Below are positions 55,131 to 62,610 of a stretch of 64,000 nt of DNA, one piece after another. The stretch covers positions 558,001 through 622,000 of the forward strand of contig NZ_CP063353.1 of assembly GCF_014931565.1 (NCBI RefSeq). The letters are read 5' to 3'. Origin of the DNA: Clostridium sp. 'deep sea'. Its GTDB lineage: Bacteria; Bacillota; UBA994; PWPR01. Position numbers and translations under genes: made by a program. The notes below the pieces were generated by a model, which had not been told where the DNA came from, made no database searches, and was given only the letters and a program-made list of their open reading frames with translations. The stretch's first letter is position 1. Each line of letters begins with the position of its first letter.

Positions 55131-55159
55131 GCCCTCCCTACACTATAAATAGGGAGGGC
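55131..55159. repeat. GC-rich hairpin in the mcm leader
   Basis: GCCCTCCCTA (55131-55140) pairs with TAGGGAGGGC (55150-55159) around a 9-nt loop, 61 bp before the mcmA1 start. There is no T run in either direction, so it is not a plain terminator; a leader hairpin affecting mRNA stability is possible. Confidence 0.5.
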
Positions 55160-55234
55160 TAGGATATCTTTTACAGATTATTTAAGTTATTTAACTTATT
55201 CATATGCTAAACCTTCTGTTATAAATTATTTTGA

Positions 55235-55279
55235 ATACTGTATACAAGTAGCATACTGTATACAGTACCCATTTGTCAA
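55235..55279 (-). promoter_or_regulatory. mcm operon promoter with paired operators
   Basis: On the minus strand TTGACA (55274-55279) and TATGCT (55250-55255) are 18 bases apart. A perfect 14-bp palindrome, TACTGTATACAGTA (55254-55267), fills part of the spacer, and a second copy of the 12-mer ATACTGTATACA lies at 55235-55246, 18 bp away. The spacing puts both copies on the same face of the helix, suggesting a dimeric repressor or activator. Confidence 0.55.
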
Positions 55280-55318
55280 AAGTTTTTTGTTACTTTATTG
55301 ATTTATTTTTAGCATATT

Positions 55319-55846
55319 TTATGCAGTTACTAATTCATAACCAGCTTTAATTGCTTTCTTATTTAATTCCTCTGTTCCTTTAGGAACTCTACGTAACACG
55401 GCCTCTTCTAAACTATCAAAAGTAATAACATTACTAGCTTTAACTAAGGCGCCTAAAGCTACCATATTGGCTACAATAATTCTTCCGAGAGTATCTCTAG
55501 CAGTAAGAAGTATTGGGGCACTAATAACCTTACACTTATCATTACCAGAAAGTTCAATACACTCATCTATTACCAATACACCATCATCAGCCATATCTTT
55601 AGCATATTTTTCATAAGCTTCTTGAGTTAAAGCTAACATAACATCTGGTTGAGTTACTTTAGGATAATCGATACTTTCTTCGCTAATAATAACCTCAGCT
55701 TTACTGGCTCCACCACGTGCTTCTGGTCCATAAGACTGACTTTGTACAGCATTTTTACCAGACATAATTCCTGCTTCAGCTAAGATAATTCCTGCTAAAA
55801 GCATTCCTTGACCACCAGAACCACTAAGTCTAATTTGTACTGACAT
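55319..55846 (-). CDS. korC: 2-oxoacid:ferredoxin oxidoreductase, gamma subunit
   Basis: About 175 residues of the POR/KOR gamma family, beginning VQIRLSGSGGQGMLLAG and containing SYGPEARGGASKAEVIIS, both hallmarks of this subunit. It completes the CoA-binding part of the enzyme. I start it at the internal ATG near 55846, which has GGGAG upstream; a TTG start would add ten residues. It is last of the gntR-korDABC operon. Confidence 0.93.
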   Translation of the reverse strand: MSVQIRLSGSGGQGMLLAGIILAEAGIMSGKNAVQSQSYGPEARGGASKAEVIISEESIDYPKVTQPDVMLALTQEAYEKYAKDMADDGVLVIDECIELSGNDKCKVISAPILLTARDTLGRIIVANMVALGALVKASNVITFDSLEEAVLRRVPKGTEELNKKAIKAGYELVTA

Positions 55847-55847
55847 G

Positions 55848-56669
55848 TTATTTAGCTCCCTTCTGTGCAAGCTCAATTACCTTATTATACTCTTTTGTAT
55901 ATTCAGAAGCTGGCTCATAATGTAAAACACCTATAGGATATTTACCCTCTGTTTTTTCAGCTGGTAATTTTTTAAAAGCTGTTACATTTAAAGCATTTTT
56001 CTTATGCTGCTCCATCATAATTACAGGAGTTTTAAGTTTATTTTTACGGCCATAGTATGTTGGGCAATGAGACATAGCTTCAACAACACTAAATCCATCA
56101 TTTTCTACAGCTTTAACAATAAGGTCTGTTAACATATTTACATGGTAAGATGTTCCACGAGCTACAAAGGTAGCACCAGCACCTTTTGCTAATTCACAAA
56201 GATCAAAGTTTCTGTCTATGTTTCCGTATGGAGCTGTACTTGCATAACTACCAACTGGAGTCATTGGAGAATACTGTCCATTTGTCATACCATAAATATT
56301 GTTATTAAAAATTATAGTTGTAATATCAATATTTCGACGACAAGCATGAATTAAGTGATTACCACCAATTGCAGATCCATCACCGTCACCTGTAATAACA
56401 ATTACTTTAAGCTCAGGGTTAGCTAATTTAATACCTGTAGCAAAAGCAATAGCTCTACCGTGTGTTGTGTGTAGTGTATTAAAGTTTAGGTAACCAGGAA
56501 TTCTTGAAGAACATCCAATACCAGAAACAATCACAGTTTTTACAGGGTCTAATTGTAATTTATCAATAGCGTGTACTAAAGCGTTCATTATTGTACCATG
56601 ACCACAACCTGGACATAAAATATGCTTTAGCTTATCCTCGCGTAAATATTTCTTTAAATCATTAAGCAT
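55848..56669 (-). CDS. korB: 2-oxoacid:ferredoxin oxidoreductase, beta (TPP) subunit
   Basis: A 273-residue chain with the thiamine-diphosphate motif TGDGDGSAIGGNHLIHACRR, FNNNIYGMTNGQYSPM and an N-terminal CPGCGHG. It binds TPP and carries out oxidative decarboxylation of a 2-oxo acid. It overlaps korA by 8 bases. 2-Oxoglutarate is the favoured substrate because the product succinyl-CoA feeds the next operon; a branched-chain 2-oxo acid cannot be excluded. Confidence 0.94.
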   Translation of the reverse strand: MLNDLKKYLREDKLKHILCPGCGHGTIMNALVHAIDKLQLDPVKTVIVSGIGCSSRIPGYLNFNTLHTTHGRAIAFATGIKLANPELKVIVITGDGDGSAIGGNHLIHACRRNIDITTIIFNNNIYGMTNGQYSPMTPVGSYASTAPYGNIDRNFDLCELAKGAGATFVARGTSYHVNMLTDLIVKAVENDGFSVVEAMSHCPTYYGRKNKLKTPVIMMEQHKKNALNVTAFKKLPAEKTEGKYPIGVLHYEPASEYTKEYNKVIELAQKGAK

Positions 56670-57804
56670 TTTTATAAACCTCCTTAATGCAGTTAAGGAT
56701 TTGAACAGGTTTCATTAATTCTCCATCGTATCTGTTTTCAGCAAATACAGGAGCTTTACCGTTCATTAATCTCTCAACTTCATAAACAAGTTGACCTTGG
56801 TTTTGCTCTGGAACTATAACAGCTTTAACTTGATCTGCATATTTTTCAATATACTTATCGGCAAATGGCCAAATAGTTTTTAGTCTTAACAAACCAACCT
56901 TTTTACCTTCAGCTCTAGCAGATCTCATAGCATTTGCAGCTACTCGTGATACAGAACCATAGGCAACAATCATAACATCAGCATCAGCCATTTCAATTTC
57001 TTCAACCTCTACGATGTCATCTTTGTGTAACTCAATTTTATCTCTTAATCTATCCATTAAGTACTGAACTTTATTTATATCAGTAGTTGGAAACCCAGTG
57101 AAATCGTGAGCTAAACCAGTTACATGATATGGGTAACCAGAGCCAAACCTTGCTAAATTAGGGGCTTTATCTGCATCCGCTTTATATGGTAAATACTCCT
57201 CGGGTGCAACTTCTGGATTTTTTCTTTCAATGATTCCTTCAACTGTTTCAGGAATTTCAATAGCTTCTCTCATGTGTCCAATTACTTCATCAAGTAATAC
57301 TACAACTGGTGTACTATATTTTTCAGCTAAATTAAAAGCTCTTATTGTAGTATGATAAGCATCTGGTACAGAGTAAGGCGCTAAAGCAATAATTGGATGA
57401 TCACCATGTGTTCCCCAACGTGCCTGCATAACATCACCTTGAGCTGTTGCTGTTGGTAGACCTGTAGAAGGGCCACCCCTCATTACATTAACAATTACAC
57501 ATGGAACTTCAGCCATGATAGCAAATCCTAAGTTTTCTTGTTTTAATGAATAACCTGGTCCACTTGTTGCTGTCATTGATTTTAAGCCAGCTAAAGAACC
57601 ACCAATAGTAGCAGCCATACCAGCGATTTCATCTTCCATTTGAACAAATTTACCACCAATTTTAGGTAAATTTAAGGCACACAATTCAGCAAGTTCTGTT
57701 GATGGTGTTATTGGATACCCTGCAAAAAACTTAAGACCTGCAGCTAAAGCACCTTGTACACAGGCCTCATTTCCTTGTAATAATTTAATGTTTTTTTCTG
57801 CCAT
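56662..57804 (-). CDS. korA: 2-oxoacid:ferredoxin oxidoreductase, alpha subunit
   Basis: A 380-residue chain starting LLQGNEACVQGALAAGLKFF, with GYPITPSTELAE and TATSGPGYSLKQENLG. It supplies the pyrimidine-binding domain and the C-terminal transketolase-like domain that pair with KorB. The gene overlaps korD by one base and korB by eight, so the subunits are translated together. Confidence 0.94.
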   Translation of the reverse strand: MAEKNIKLLQGNEACVQGALAAGLKFFAGYPITPSTELAELCALNLPKIGGKFVQMEDEIAGMAATIGGSLAGLKSMTATSGPGYSLKQENLGFAIMAEVPCVIVNVMRGGPSTGLPTATAQGDVMQARWGTHGDHPIIALAPYSVPDAYHTTIRAFNLAEKYSTPVVVLLDEVIGHMREAIEIPETVEGIIERKNPEVAPEEYLPYKADADKAPNLARFGSGYPYHVTGLAHDFTGFPTTDINKVQYLMDRLRDKIELHKDDIVEVEEIEMADADVMIVAYGSVSRVAANAMRSARAEGKKVGLLRLKTIWPFADKYIEKYADQVKAVIVPEQNQGQLVYEVERLMNGKAPVFAENRYDGELMKPVQILNCIKEVYKNA

Positions 57805-58010
57805 TACTCATTCACCTCTTCAACATTGATAGCCAAGTCAGGACATCTCTTTTCACACATTCTACATAAGATGCAGGCATCTGCGTCCTTAACACTAGGC
57901 TTTCCACTATTATCGGTTTCGAAAACATTTTTGGGGCAAAAAGTTGAACAAATACCGCATCTCTTGCACCAATCGTAGTTAATGGTTATAACAGCCTTCT
58001 TCCTACTCAT
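57804..58010 (-). CDS. korD: 2-oxoacid:ferredoxin oxidoreductase, delta (ferredoxin) subunit
   Basis: A 68-residue protein with two 4Fe-4S motifs, CKRCGICSTFCP and CILCRMCEKRCP. It carries electrons from the TPP site to free ferredoxin. Its start overlaps the gntR stop by 4 bases, so the regulator and the enzyme share one transcript. Confidence 0.94.
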   Translation of the reverse strand: MSRKKAVITINYDWCKRCGICSTFCPKNVFETDNSGKPSVKDADACILCRMCEKRCPDLAINVEEVNE

Positions 58011-58978
58011 TTTACTCGCTCCTTACTAGACCTTCTTTTAAAGTTTAGCACTGCTTTTTTTAAGGTATTTACAGATCCTACATCAGGTCTGTAAACAAAT
58101 TCAATTACTTCAGTATCTTCGTTGGCCAATGCCATAACCTCTTTTTTACGACCAGGGGAGGTTAAGATAAAGTTACATGAAGTAATAAATTTTCTAAGTT
58201 CATCAATATCTTTTGTTACGGTATAGTTAAAAACTTTTACTTTAATACCTGCTGATATAATAAGTTGATGTACCATTTCTGCAAATATATCAGTAATACA
58301 GATTAATCCTAAACACTCATCTTTCTTTAACTGCGCAATTCTAATCATTGTTTCTAATTGTGGTGCCAAAGATATTGCCAAAACACCTATCTCATAAGTC
58401 CCTACTAAAGATTTAACTTGATCGTAGTGAAAATATGTTGTAACAATTAGGTCGAATTTTTTAATGTACTTTAAGAACTGTTGTCTATCTTTTATTTCAG
58501 AAATAACAAGAGGTTCTACATAAATACCAGATTCACTTGATAACTCTTTTGCAAAGAAATCAACTTGTTCATTGTTACATTCTATAAACAATATATTTAC
58601 TTTACGTAATTCTTCACTTTTTTTATTAATGATTTGTGAAACCATTGAGAGAATATCTTCATTACTATATCCTTGTTGAATTGCTTCTTCAATAGCATCA
58701 TCCATTAACTTAGAAAGCATCTTTTTTTGATTAGATAAAGTTTCCTCAACAACAAACGTTCCTTTACCCTGCCTTGAAATTAGTCGGTTTTCATCTTCTA
58801 ACTCCTTGTAAGCCATGCTTACAGTATTACGACTAACCCCAAGCATTTTCGCAAAATCACGCTCTGGAGGCAACTTGTAACCAGGGTGCCAATTATGATT
58901 ATTAATTTGTGCACATATATACTGTTTTATTTGTATATATAACGGAACGCCAGATTTTCTATTAATTTCAATTGACAT
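58007..58978 (-). CDS. GntR-family regulator of the kor operon
   Basis: A 323-residue protein. The N-terminal winged helix (about 8-78) includes LPPERDFAKMLGVSRNTVSM, typical of GntR. The C-terminal 240 residues look like an alpha/beta ligand-binding domain (NILFIECNN, LIVTTYFHYDQVK, FILTSPGRKKEV), not the usual FadR, HutC or MocR effector domain. It is first in its operon and overlaps korD, so it most likely controls the oxidoreductase genes in response to a metabolite. An inverted repeat covers its own transcription start. Confidence 0.85.
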   Translation of the reverse strand: MSIEINRKSGVPLYIQIKQYICAQINNHNWHPGYKLPPERDFAKMLGVSRNTVSMAYKELEDENRLISRQGKGTFVVEETLSNQKKMLSKLMDDAIEEAIQQGYSNEDILSMVSQIINKKSEELRKVNILFIECNNEQVDFFAKELSSESGIYVEPLVISEIKDRQQFLKYIKKFDLIVTTYFHYDQVKSLVGTYEIGVLAISLAPQLETMIRIAQLKKDECLGLICITDIFAEMVHQLIISAGIKVKVFNYTVTKDIDELRKFITSCNFILTSPGRKKEVMALANEDTEVIEFVYRPDVGSVNTLKKAVLNFKRRSSKERVK

Positions 58979-59001
58979 GCAGCACTTCCCTTCCCAGTTA
59001 T

Positions 59002-59038
59002 GGAGTAATGGACTAATCCATTGCTCCGATATATTATA
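59002..59038 (-). promoter_or_regulatory. gntR-kor promoter with operator
   Basis: On the minus strand TATAAT (59033-59038) would start transcription near 59026. The inverted repeat GGAGTAATGGA (59002-59012) / TCCATTGCTCC (59017-59027), matching at 10 of 11 positions, lies right at the start point. No good -35 box is present. Autoregulation by the GntR protein is the simplest reading. Confidence 0.5.
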
Positions 59039-59223
59039 CTACAGAAATCTAAAAAAGAACACCTTTTTTTTAAACTTTAACACTGTGATTAATTTAGACT
59101 TTTTGCTACTAAAATTTCATGATAATTATAGCCTAGGTTTTAGTAATTCTTAACTTACACACCATTTTACTTTTATTAAATAATCTGTAAATACAAGTTA
59201 TTGCTTAGTAAATTTCAACATAT

Positions 59224-59265
59224 AAAAAAAGGCTTAGGTTAATAGCTAAGCTATACCTAAACCTT
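59224..59265 (-). terminator. Terminator after pgsA
   Basis: On the minus strand AAGGTTTAGGT pairs with AACCTAAGCCTT, with an inner ATAGC/GCTAT stem, followed by seven T residues. It begins about 5 bp after the pgsA stop and separates that operon from gntR-kor. Confidence 0.85.
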
Positions 59266-59269
59266 ATCT

Positions 59270-59806
59270 TTATTTAAAAACATGTCTTGCATTGTAAAAG
59301 TAATCAATGCCAGATAATACAGTTGCTAGAGTGGCAATATATAACATTGAGGTTCCTACTGTAAACCAAATTCCAGATGTCATTATCCTAGCTAAAATCA
59401 AGATTGTGATTGCAACTATTTGAGTAACAGTTTTAATTTTACCGTATTTACTTGCTGCAATAACTACCCCTTCACTAGCAACAATGGCTCTTAAACCCGT
59501 AACAGCAAACTCTCTTGTTAATATCAATAATACAACAATAGGTGACACCTCACCAGTGGCTATCATAGTAACTAATACACTTACTACCAGTAGTTTATCC
59601 GCTAAAGGATCGAGTAGTTTACCTAAATTAGATACTAAATTAAACCTTCTAGCTATAAAACCATCTAAAAAATCTGTTAAAGACGCTACTAAAAAAATAA
59701 TTAAGGCAATTTTATTAGCAGACTGCGAACCGTCCATTAAAAAATTGACCAAAAACGGCAGGGTTAATATGCGAACAAATGTTATAATATTAGGCACGTT
59801 TTTCAA
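59270..59806 (-). CDS. pgsA: CDP-diacylglycerol-glycerol-3-phosphate phosphatidyltransferase
   Basis: A 178-residue membrane enzyme with about five to six segments and the CDP-alcohol phosphotransferase motif in DFLDGFIARR...GKLLDPLADKLL (DGxxAR then GxxxDxxxD). It makes phosphatidylglycerol-phosphate, the first step to acidic phospholipids. It overlaps the rimO stop by 17 bases and ends its operon. Confidence 0.95.
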   Translation of the reverse strand: MKNVPNIITFVRILTLPFLVNFLMDGSQSANKIALIIFLVASLTDFLDGFIARRFNLVSNLGKLLDPLADKLLVVSVLVTMIATGEVSPIVVLLILTREFAVTGLRAIVASEGVVIAASKYGKIKTVTQIVAITILILARIMTSGIWFTVGTSMLYIATLATVLSGIDYFYNARHVFK

Positions 59807-61148
59807 TATGCAACATTCTCCCTTTTAGATAATCAAAGTCTATTTCATCTATCTCTACAATTATTACATCGCCTTTTTTCGCATTAACAACATTAGCAAC
59901 ATAACATATATTATCTATTTCTGGGGCATCCCCTTCTCCTCTACCAAGCCACAAATCTCCATCTTGCTCAAGCAGTAAAATTGGAAGCTGTTTTTTTAGT
60001 AGTTCCCGTTTTTTATTAAGCGCTATATATAATTGTTCATCTTTAATAGTATTATATCTGTCTAAACTTGTTTGAGTATCAACCTGATTTTTCATGCTAT
60101 ATGCTCTTGTGCCCTCTTCGGCAGAAAAACAAAACACACCCAAATGATTAAACTTCACTTCATTAATAAAGTTCACTAAGTGATTGAACTGCTCATCAGT
60201 TTCTCCCGGAAAACCGACCATGACTGTAGTTCTTAATGTAATATTTGGAACTCTTCTTTGCAAGTCACAAAACCAATCAACATTAACTTTATTTATGGCA
60301 TTGCGATTCATATTCTTCAAAACTTGAGGGTGAGAATGTTGAATTGGTATATCTAAATATGAAGCAATTCTTTCTTCACTAGAAATTAAGTCTAATAGCT
60401 CATTTGTTATATTGTCTTGGTAACAATAAAGCAGTCTAAACCACCTTATCTCTTTAATCTCTAAAAGTCGTTTTAATAAATCTACTAATTTAGGTTCACC
60501 CCATAAATCTACCCCATATGCCGTAGTATTTTGAGCAACCAGGTTTATTTCCTTAATACCAGATTGCGCTAATTTTTTCACTTCATTTAGAATACTCTCC
60601 ACAGTTCTACTTTGATAACGACCTCTAAGCATAGGAATAACACAGTAGGAGCAAAAACTATCACAGCCTTCAGCAATCTTTACATAAGCTGTAACATCGC
60701 CTTGACTCACTATACGCTCCGCAAATCTGTCACTTAGTTGTGGATCACTGCAATATATTTTATCATTTTTATTATTTTGAACATCTTTTATAATGTTAGA
60801 TATTTTATCGATATCCCCTACACCTACAAAGGCATCTACTTCAGTTAGTTCCTTTGCCAGCTCATTAGCATATCTTTGAGCTAAACAGCCCGATACAATT
60901 ACCTTGTGGCAGCTACCATTTTTTTTATACTCAATTGCATCTAAAATATAGTCAATCGATTCTTGTTTTGCTGAGTTAATAAAGCCACAAGTATTTATAA
61001 TTATAACATCAGCTTCCTCTGCTTTAGTAGTTATATCAAAATTACTTTTTAATAATAAACCACCCATAATTTCTGCATCTACATCGTTTTTATCGCAACC
61101 TAATTTTACAATATGAATTTTCACTTTGTTATTTATTGTTTTTTTCAT
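59790..61148 (-). CDS. rimO: Ribosomal protein S12 methylthiotransferase RimO
   Basis: About 452 residues. The N-terminal cluster cysteines are in KLGCDKNDVDAE, INTCGFI and SGCLAQRY; the radical SAM motif is CDSFCSYCVIP; a TRAM domain is C-terminal. KLGC-KN-VD near the start is the RimO signature that separates it from MiaB. It methylthiolates an aspartate of ribosomal protein S12. I chose the ATG at 61148, preceded by AAAAAGGG; the longer frame reads back into corA. It overlaps corA by 20 bases. Confidence 0.94.
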   Translation of the reverse strand: MKKTINNKVKIHIVKLGCDKNDVDAEIMGGLLLKSNFDITTKAEEADVIIINTCGFINSAKQESIDYILDAIEYKKNGSCHKVIVSGCLAQRYANELAKELTEVDAFVGVGDIDKISNIIKDVQNNKNDKIYCSDPQLSDRFAERIVSQGDVTAYVKIAEGCDSFCSYCVIPMLRGRYQSRTVESILNEVKKLAQSGIKEINLVAQNTTAYGVDLWGEPKLVDLLKRLLEIKEIRWFRLLYCYQDNITNELLDLISSEERIASYLDIPIQHSHPQVLKNMNRNAINKVNVDWFCDLQRRVPNITLRTTVMVGFPGETDEQFNHLVNFINEVKFNHLGVFCFSAEEGTRAYSMKNQVDTQTSLDRYNTIKDEQLYIALNKKRELLKKQLPILLLEQDGDLWLGRGEGDAPEIDNICYVANVVNAKKGDVIIVEIDEIDFDYLKGRMLHIEKRA

Positions 61149-62172
61149 TTTTACCCTTTTTAAATAATTTGTTTTTTTGCCTAAAATACCATCCTCTAAC
61201 CTTAAAAATTTTATTGAGAATGATAGATATGGCAATTGTAACAACTATGATTATAGGGTATCCATACTTAAAGTTCAATTCTGGCATATGTTTAAAGTTC
61301 ATACCATACCAACCTGTTATAAATGTTAAAGGTAAAAAAATTGTAGATACTAACGTTAATTGATGTATAACCTCATTCATTTTAAAAGATAATTCATTCA
61401 TTCTATTAGAAACCACTGTCATGTAAGAATCCTGTAAACTACTAATGGAGTCTCTAATAATATCAATATTTTCTCTAATAGCAAAAGACCTATCTTCAAG
61501 TATTTTTAATGAACGAGTAGCTCTTAAACTAAGCTTAGAACTATTTAAAACAGCAAAATGATGGTATTGGTCACAAATTGGTCTTATACTTCTTTTAAGC
61601 TCATTACAATAGCTTCTAAAATTTATTAAATCATCTAGTACTTCTTCGTTACTTTCCTTAAGTATTACTTTTTCTATACCTTCAACTCTATTTTCTAAAA
61701 GGTCAACAACTTGATTAAAAGCACCTAAATGTTCTTGTAGAATATAAATTGCCATCATAGAATGGTCATTTTTTACGTATGGTATAATAGTAGCCATAGT
61801 TTCTCTTATTCTATTAATAAGAGATATTTCACCTCTATGTACAGTTATTAAGTATCCCTTACCAATAAAAATATCTAGTTCTTTTTTTATGCTACTAAGA
61901 TTTACATGGTTTAACTCATAAAAATGAGTAGCGATAAATATATACTCTTCATATTCATCAATAACAGGATATTCAGTATAGTGTTTGCTTGTTAGAATGG
62001 TTAAGTTATCTAGGTCAAAGTATTGACACAATTTTTCCCATTCTTCTTCATTAGGTTGATCCATATCAATCCAAATTAATCCTGGTTGAAATCGATATTT
62101 TTCCATATACTCTTCCCAATTAACATTTTGAGCAACTACTTGTTCATCTTTACATAATGTAACACGAATCAA
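61129..62172 (-). CDS. corA: CorA-type divalent cation transporter
   Basis: A 347-residue protein with a large cytoplasmic alpha/beta and coiled domain (1-285) and two C-terminal membrane segments (about 288-308 and 318-338). The first ends in the GMN selectivity motif, here YGMNF. The basic tail (KKGKNEKNN) is typical. It forms pentamers and imports Mg2+, or exports metal ions in some members. The gene lies between the RodZ-like gene and rimO, an unusual place for corA. Confidence 0.92.
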   Translation of the reverse strand: MIRVTLCKDEQVVAQNVNWEEYMEKYRFQPGLIWIDMDQPNEEEWEKLCQYFDLDNLTILTSKHYTEYPVIDEYEEYIFIATHFYELNHVNLSSIKKELDIFIGKGYLITVHRGEISLINRIRETMATIIPYVKNDHSMMAIYILQEHLGAFNQVVDLLENRVEGIEKVILKESNEEVLDDLINFRSYCNELKRSIRPICDQYHHFAVLNSSKLSLRATRSLKILEDRSFAIRENIDIIRDSISSLQDSYMTVVSNRMNELSFKMNEVIHQLTLVSTIFLPLTFITGWYGMNFKHMPELNFKYGYPIIIVVTIAISIILNKIFKVRGWYFRQKNKLFKKGKNEKNNK

Positions 62173-62191
62173 CTAAACCCCTCCAAGCAAC

Positions 62192-62599
62192 CTAAAAAAG
62201 CAAAGAAGCTGGTGTTTTTTGAGATAGCATAAATGCTGCTATTATACAGCCCACTATTATTATGCCAAATACTACCCAAACAATTGCACTTTTACCACTT
62301 TTTTTTCCATCATTTGGTTTAATATTTTTTTGAGTAACTTCTTCAATATCGCCTTCAGCACTTGATTTTTTAGTTTCACTTTCATATAAAGCTAATACAT
62401 GGTCATAATCTACCTTTAATTCACGAGAAATTGTCCTTAAAAATCCCCTTAAATAAACCTCACCAGGTAAACTCTCAAAATTTCCTTCTTCTATAGCTTT
62501 TAAATAAAGTATTCTTATTTTGGTGCTTTCATATAGTTCTTCGTAGCTTATATTTAACTCTTCTCTTCTACTTTTTAAATAAATACCAACTTCAGACAA
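62192..62599 (-). CDS. RodZ-like helix-turn-helix membrane protein
   Basis: A 135-residue protein. The N-terminal helix-turn-helix (about 5-70) has SRREELNISYEELYESTKIR and GEVYLRGFLRTISREL, the HTH_25 form of RodZ. A polar linker and one membrane segment (about 108-126) follow. It lacks the periplasmic domain of full RodZ. It may link MreB to the membrane in cell-shape control. It lies 11 bp after ftsK, a common arrangement in Clostridia. Confidence 0.85.
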   Translation of the reverse strand: MSEVGIYLKSRREELNISYEELYESTKIRILYLKAIEEGNFESLPGEVYLRGFLRTISRELKVDYDHVLALYESETKKSSAEGDIEEVTQKNIKPNDGKKSGKSAIVWVVFGIIIVGCIIAAFMLSQKTPASLLF

Positions 62600-62610
62600 T
62601 TTTATTCCCC

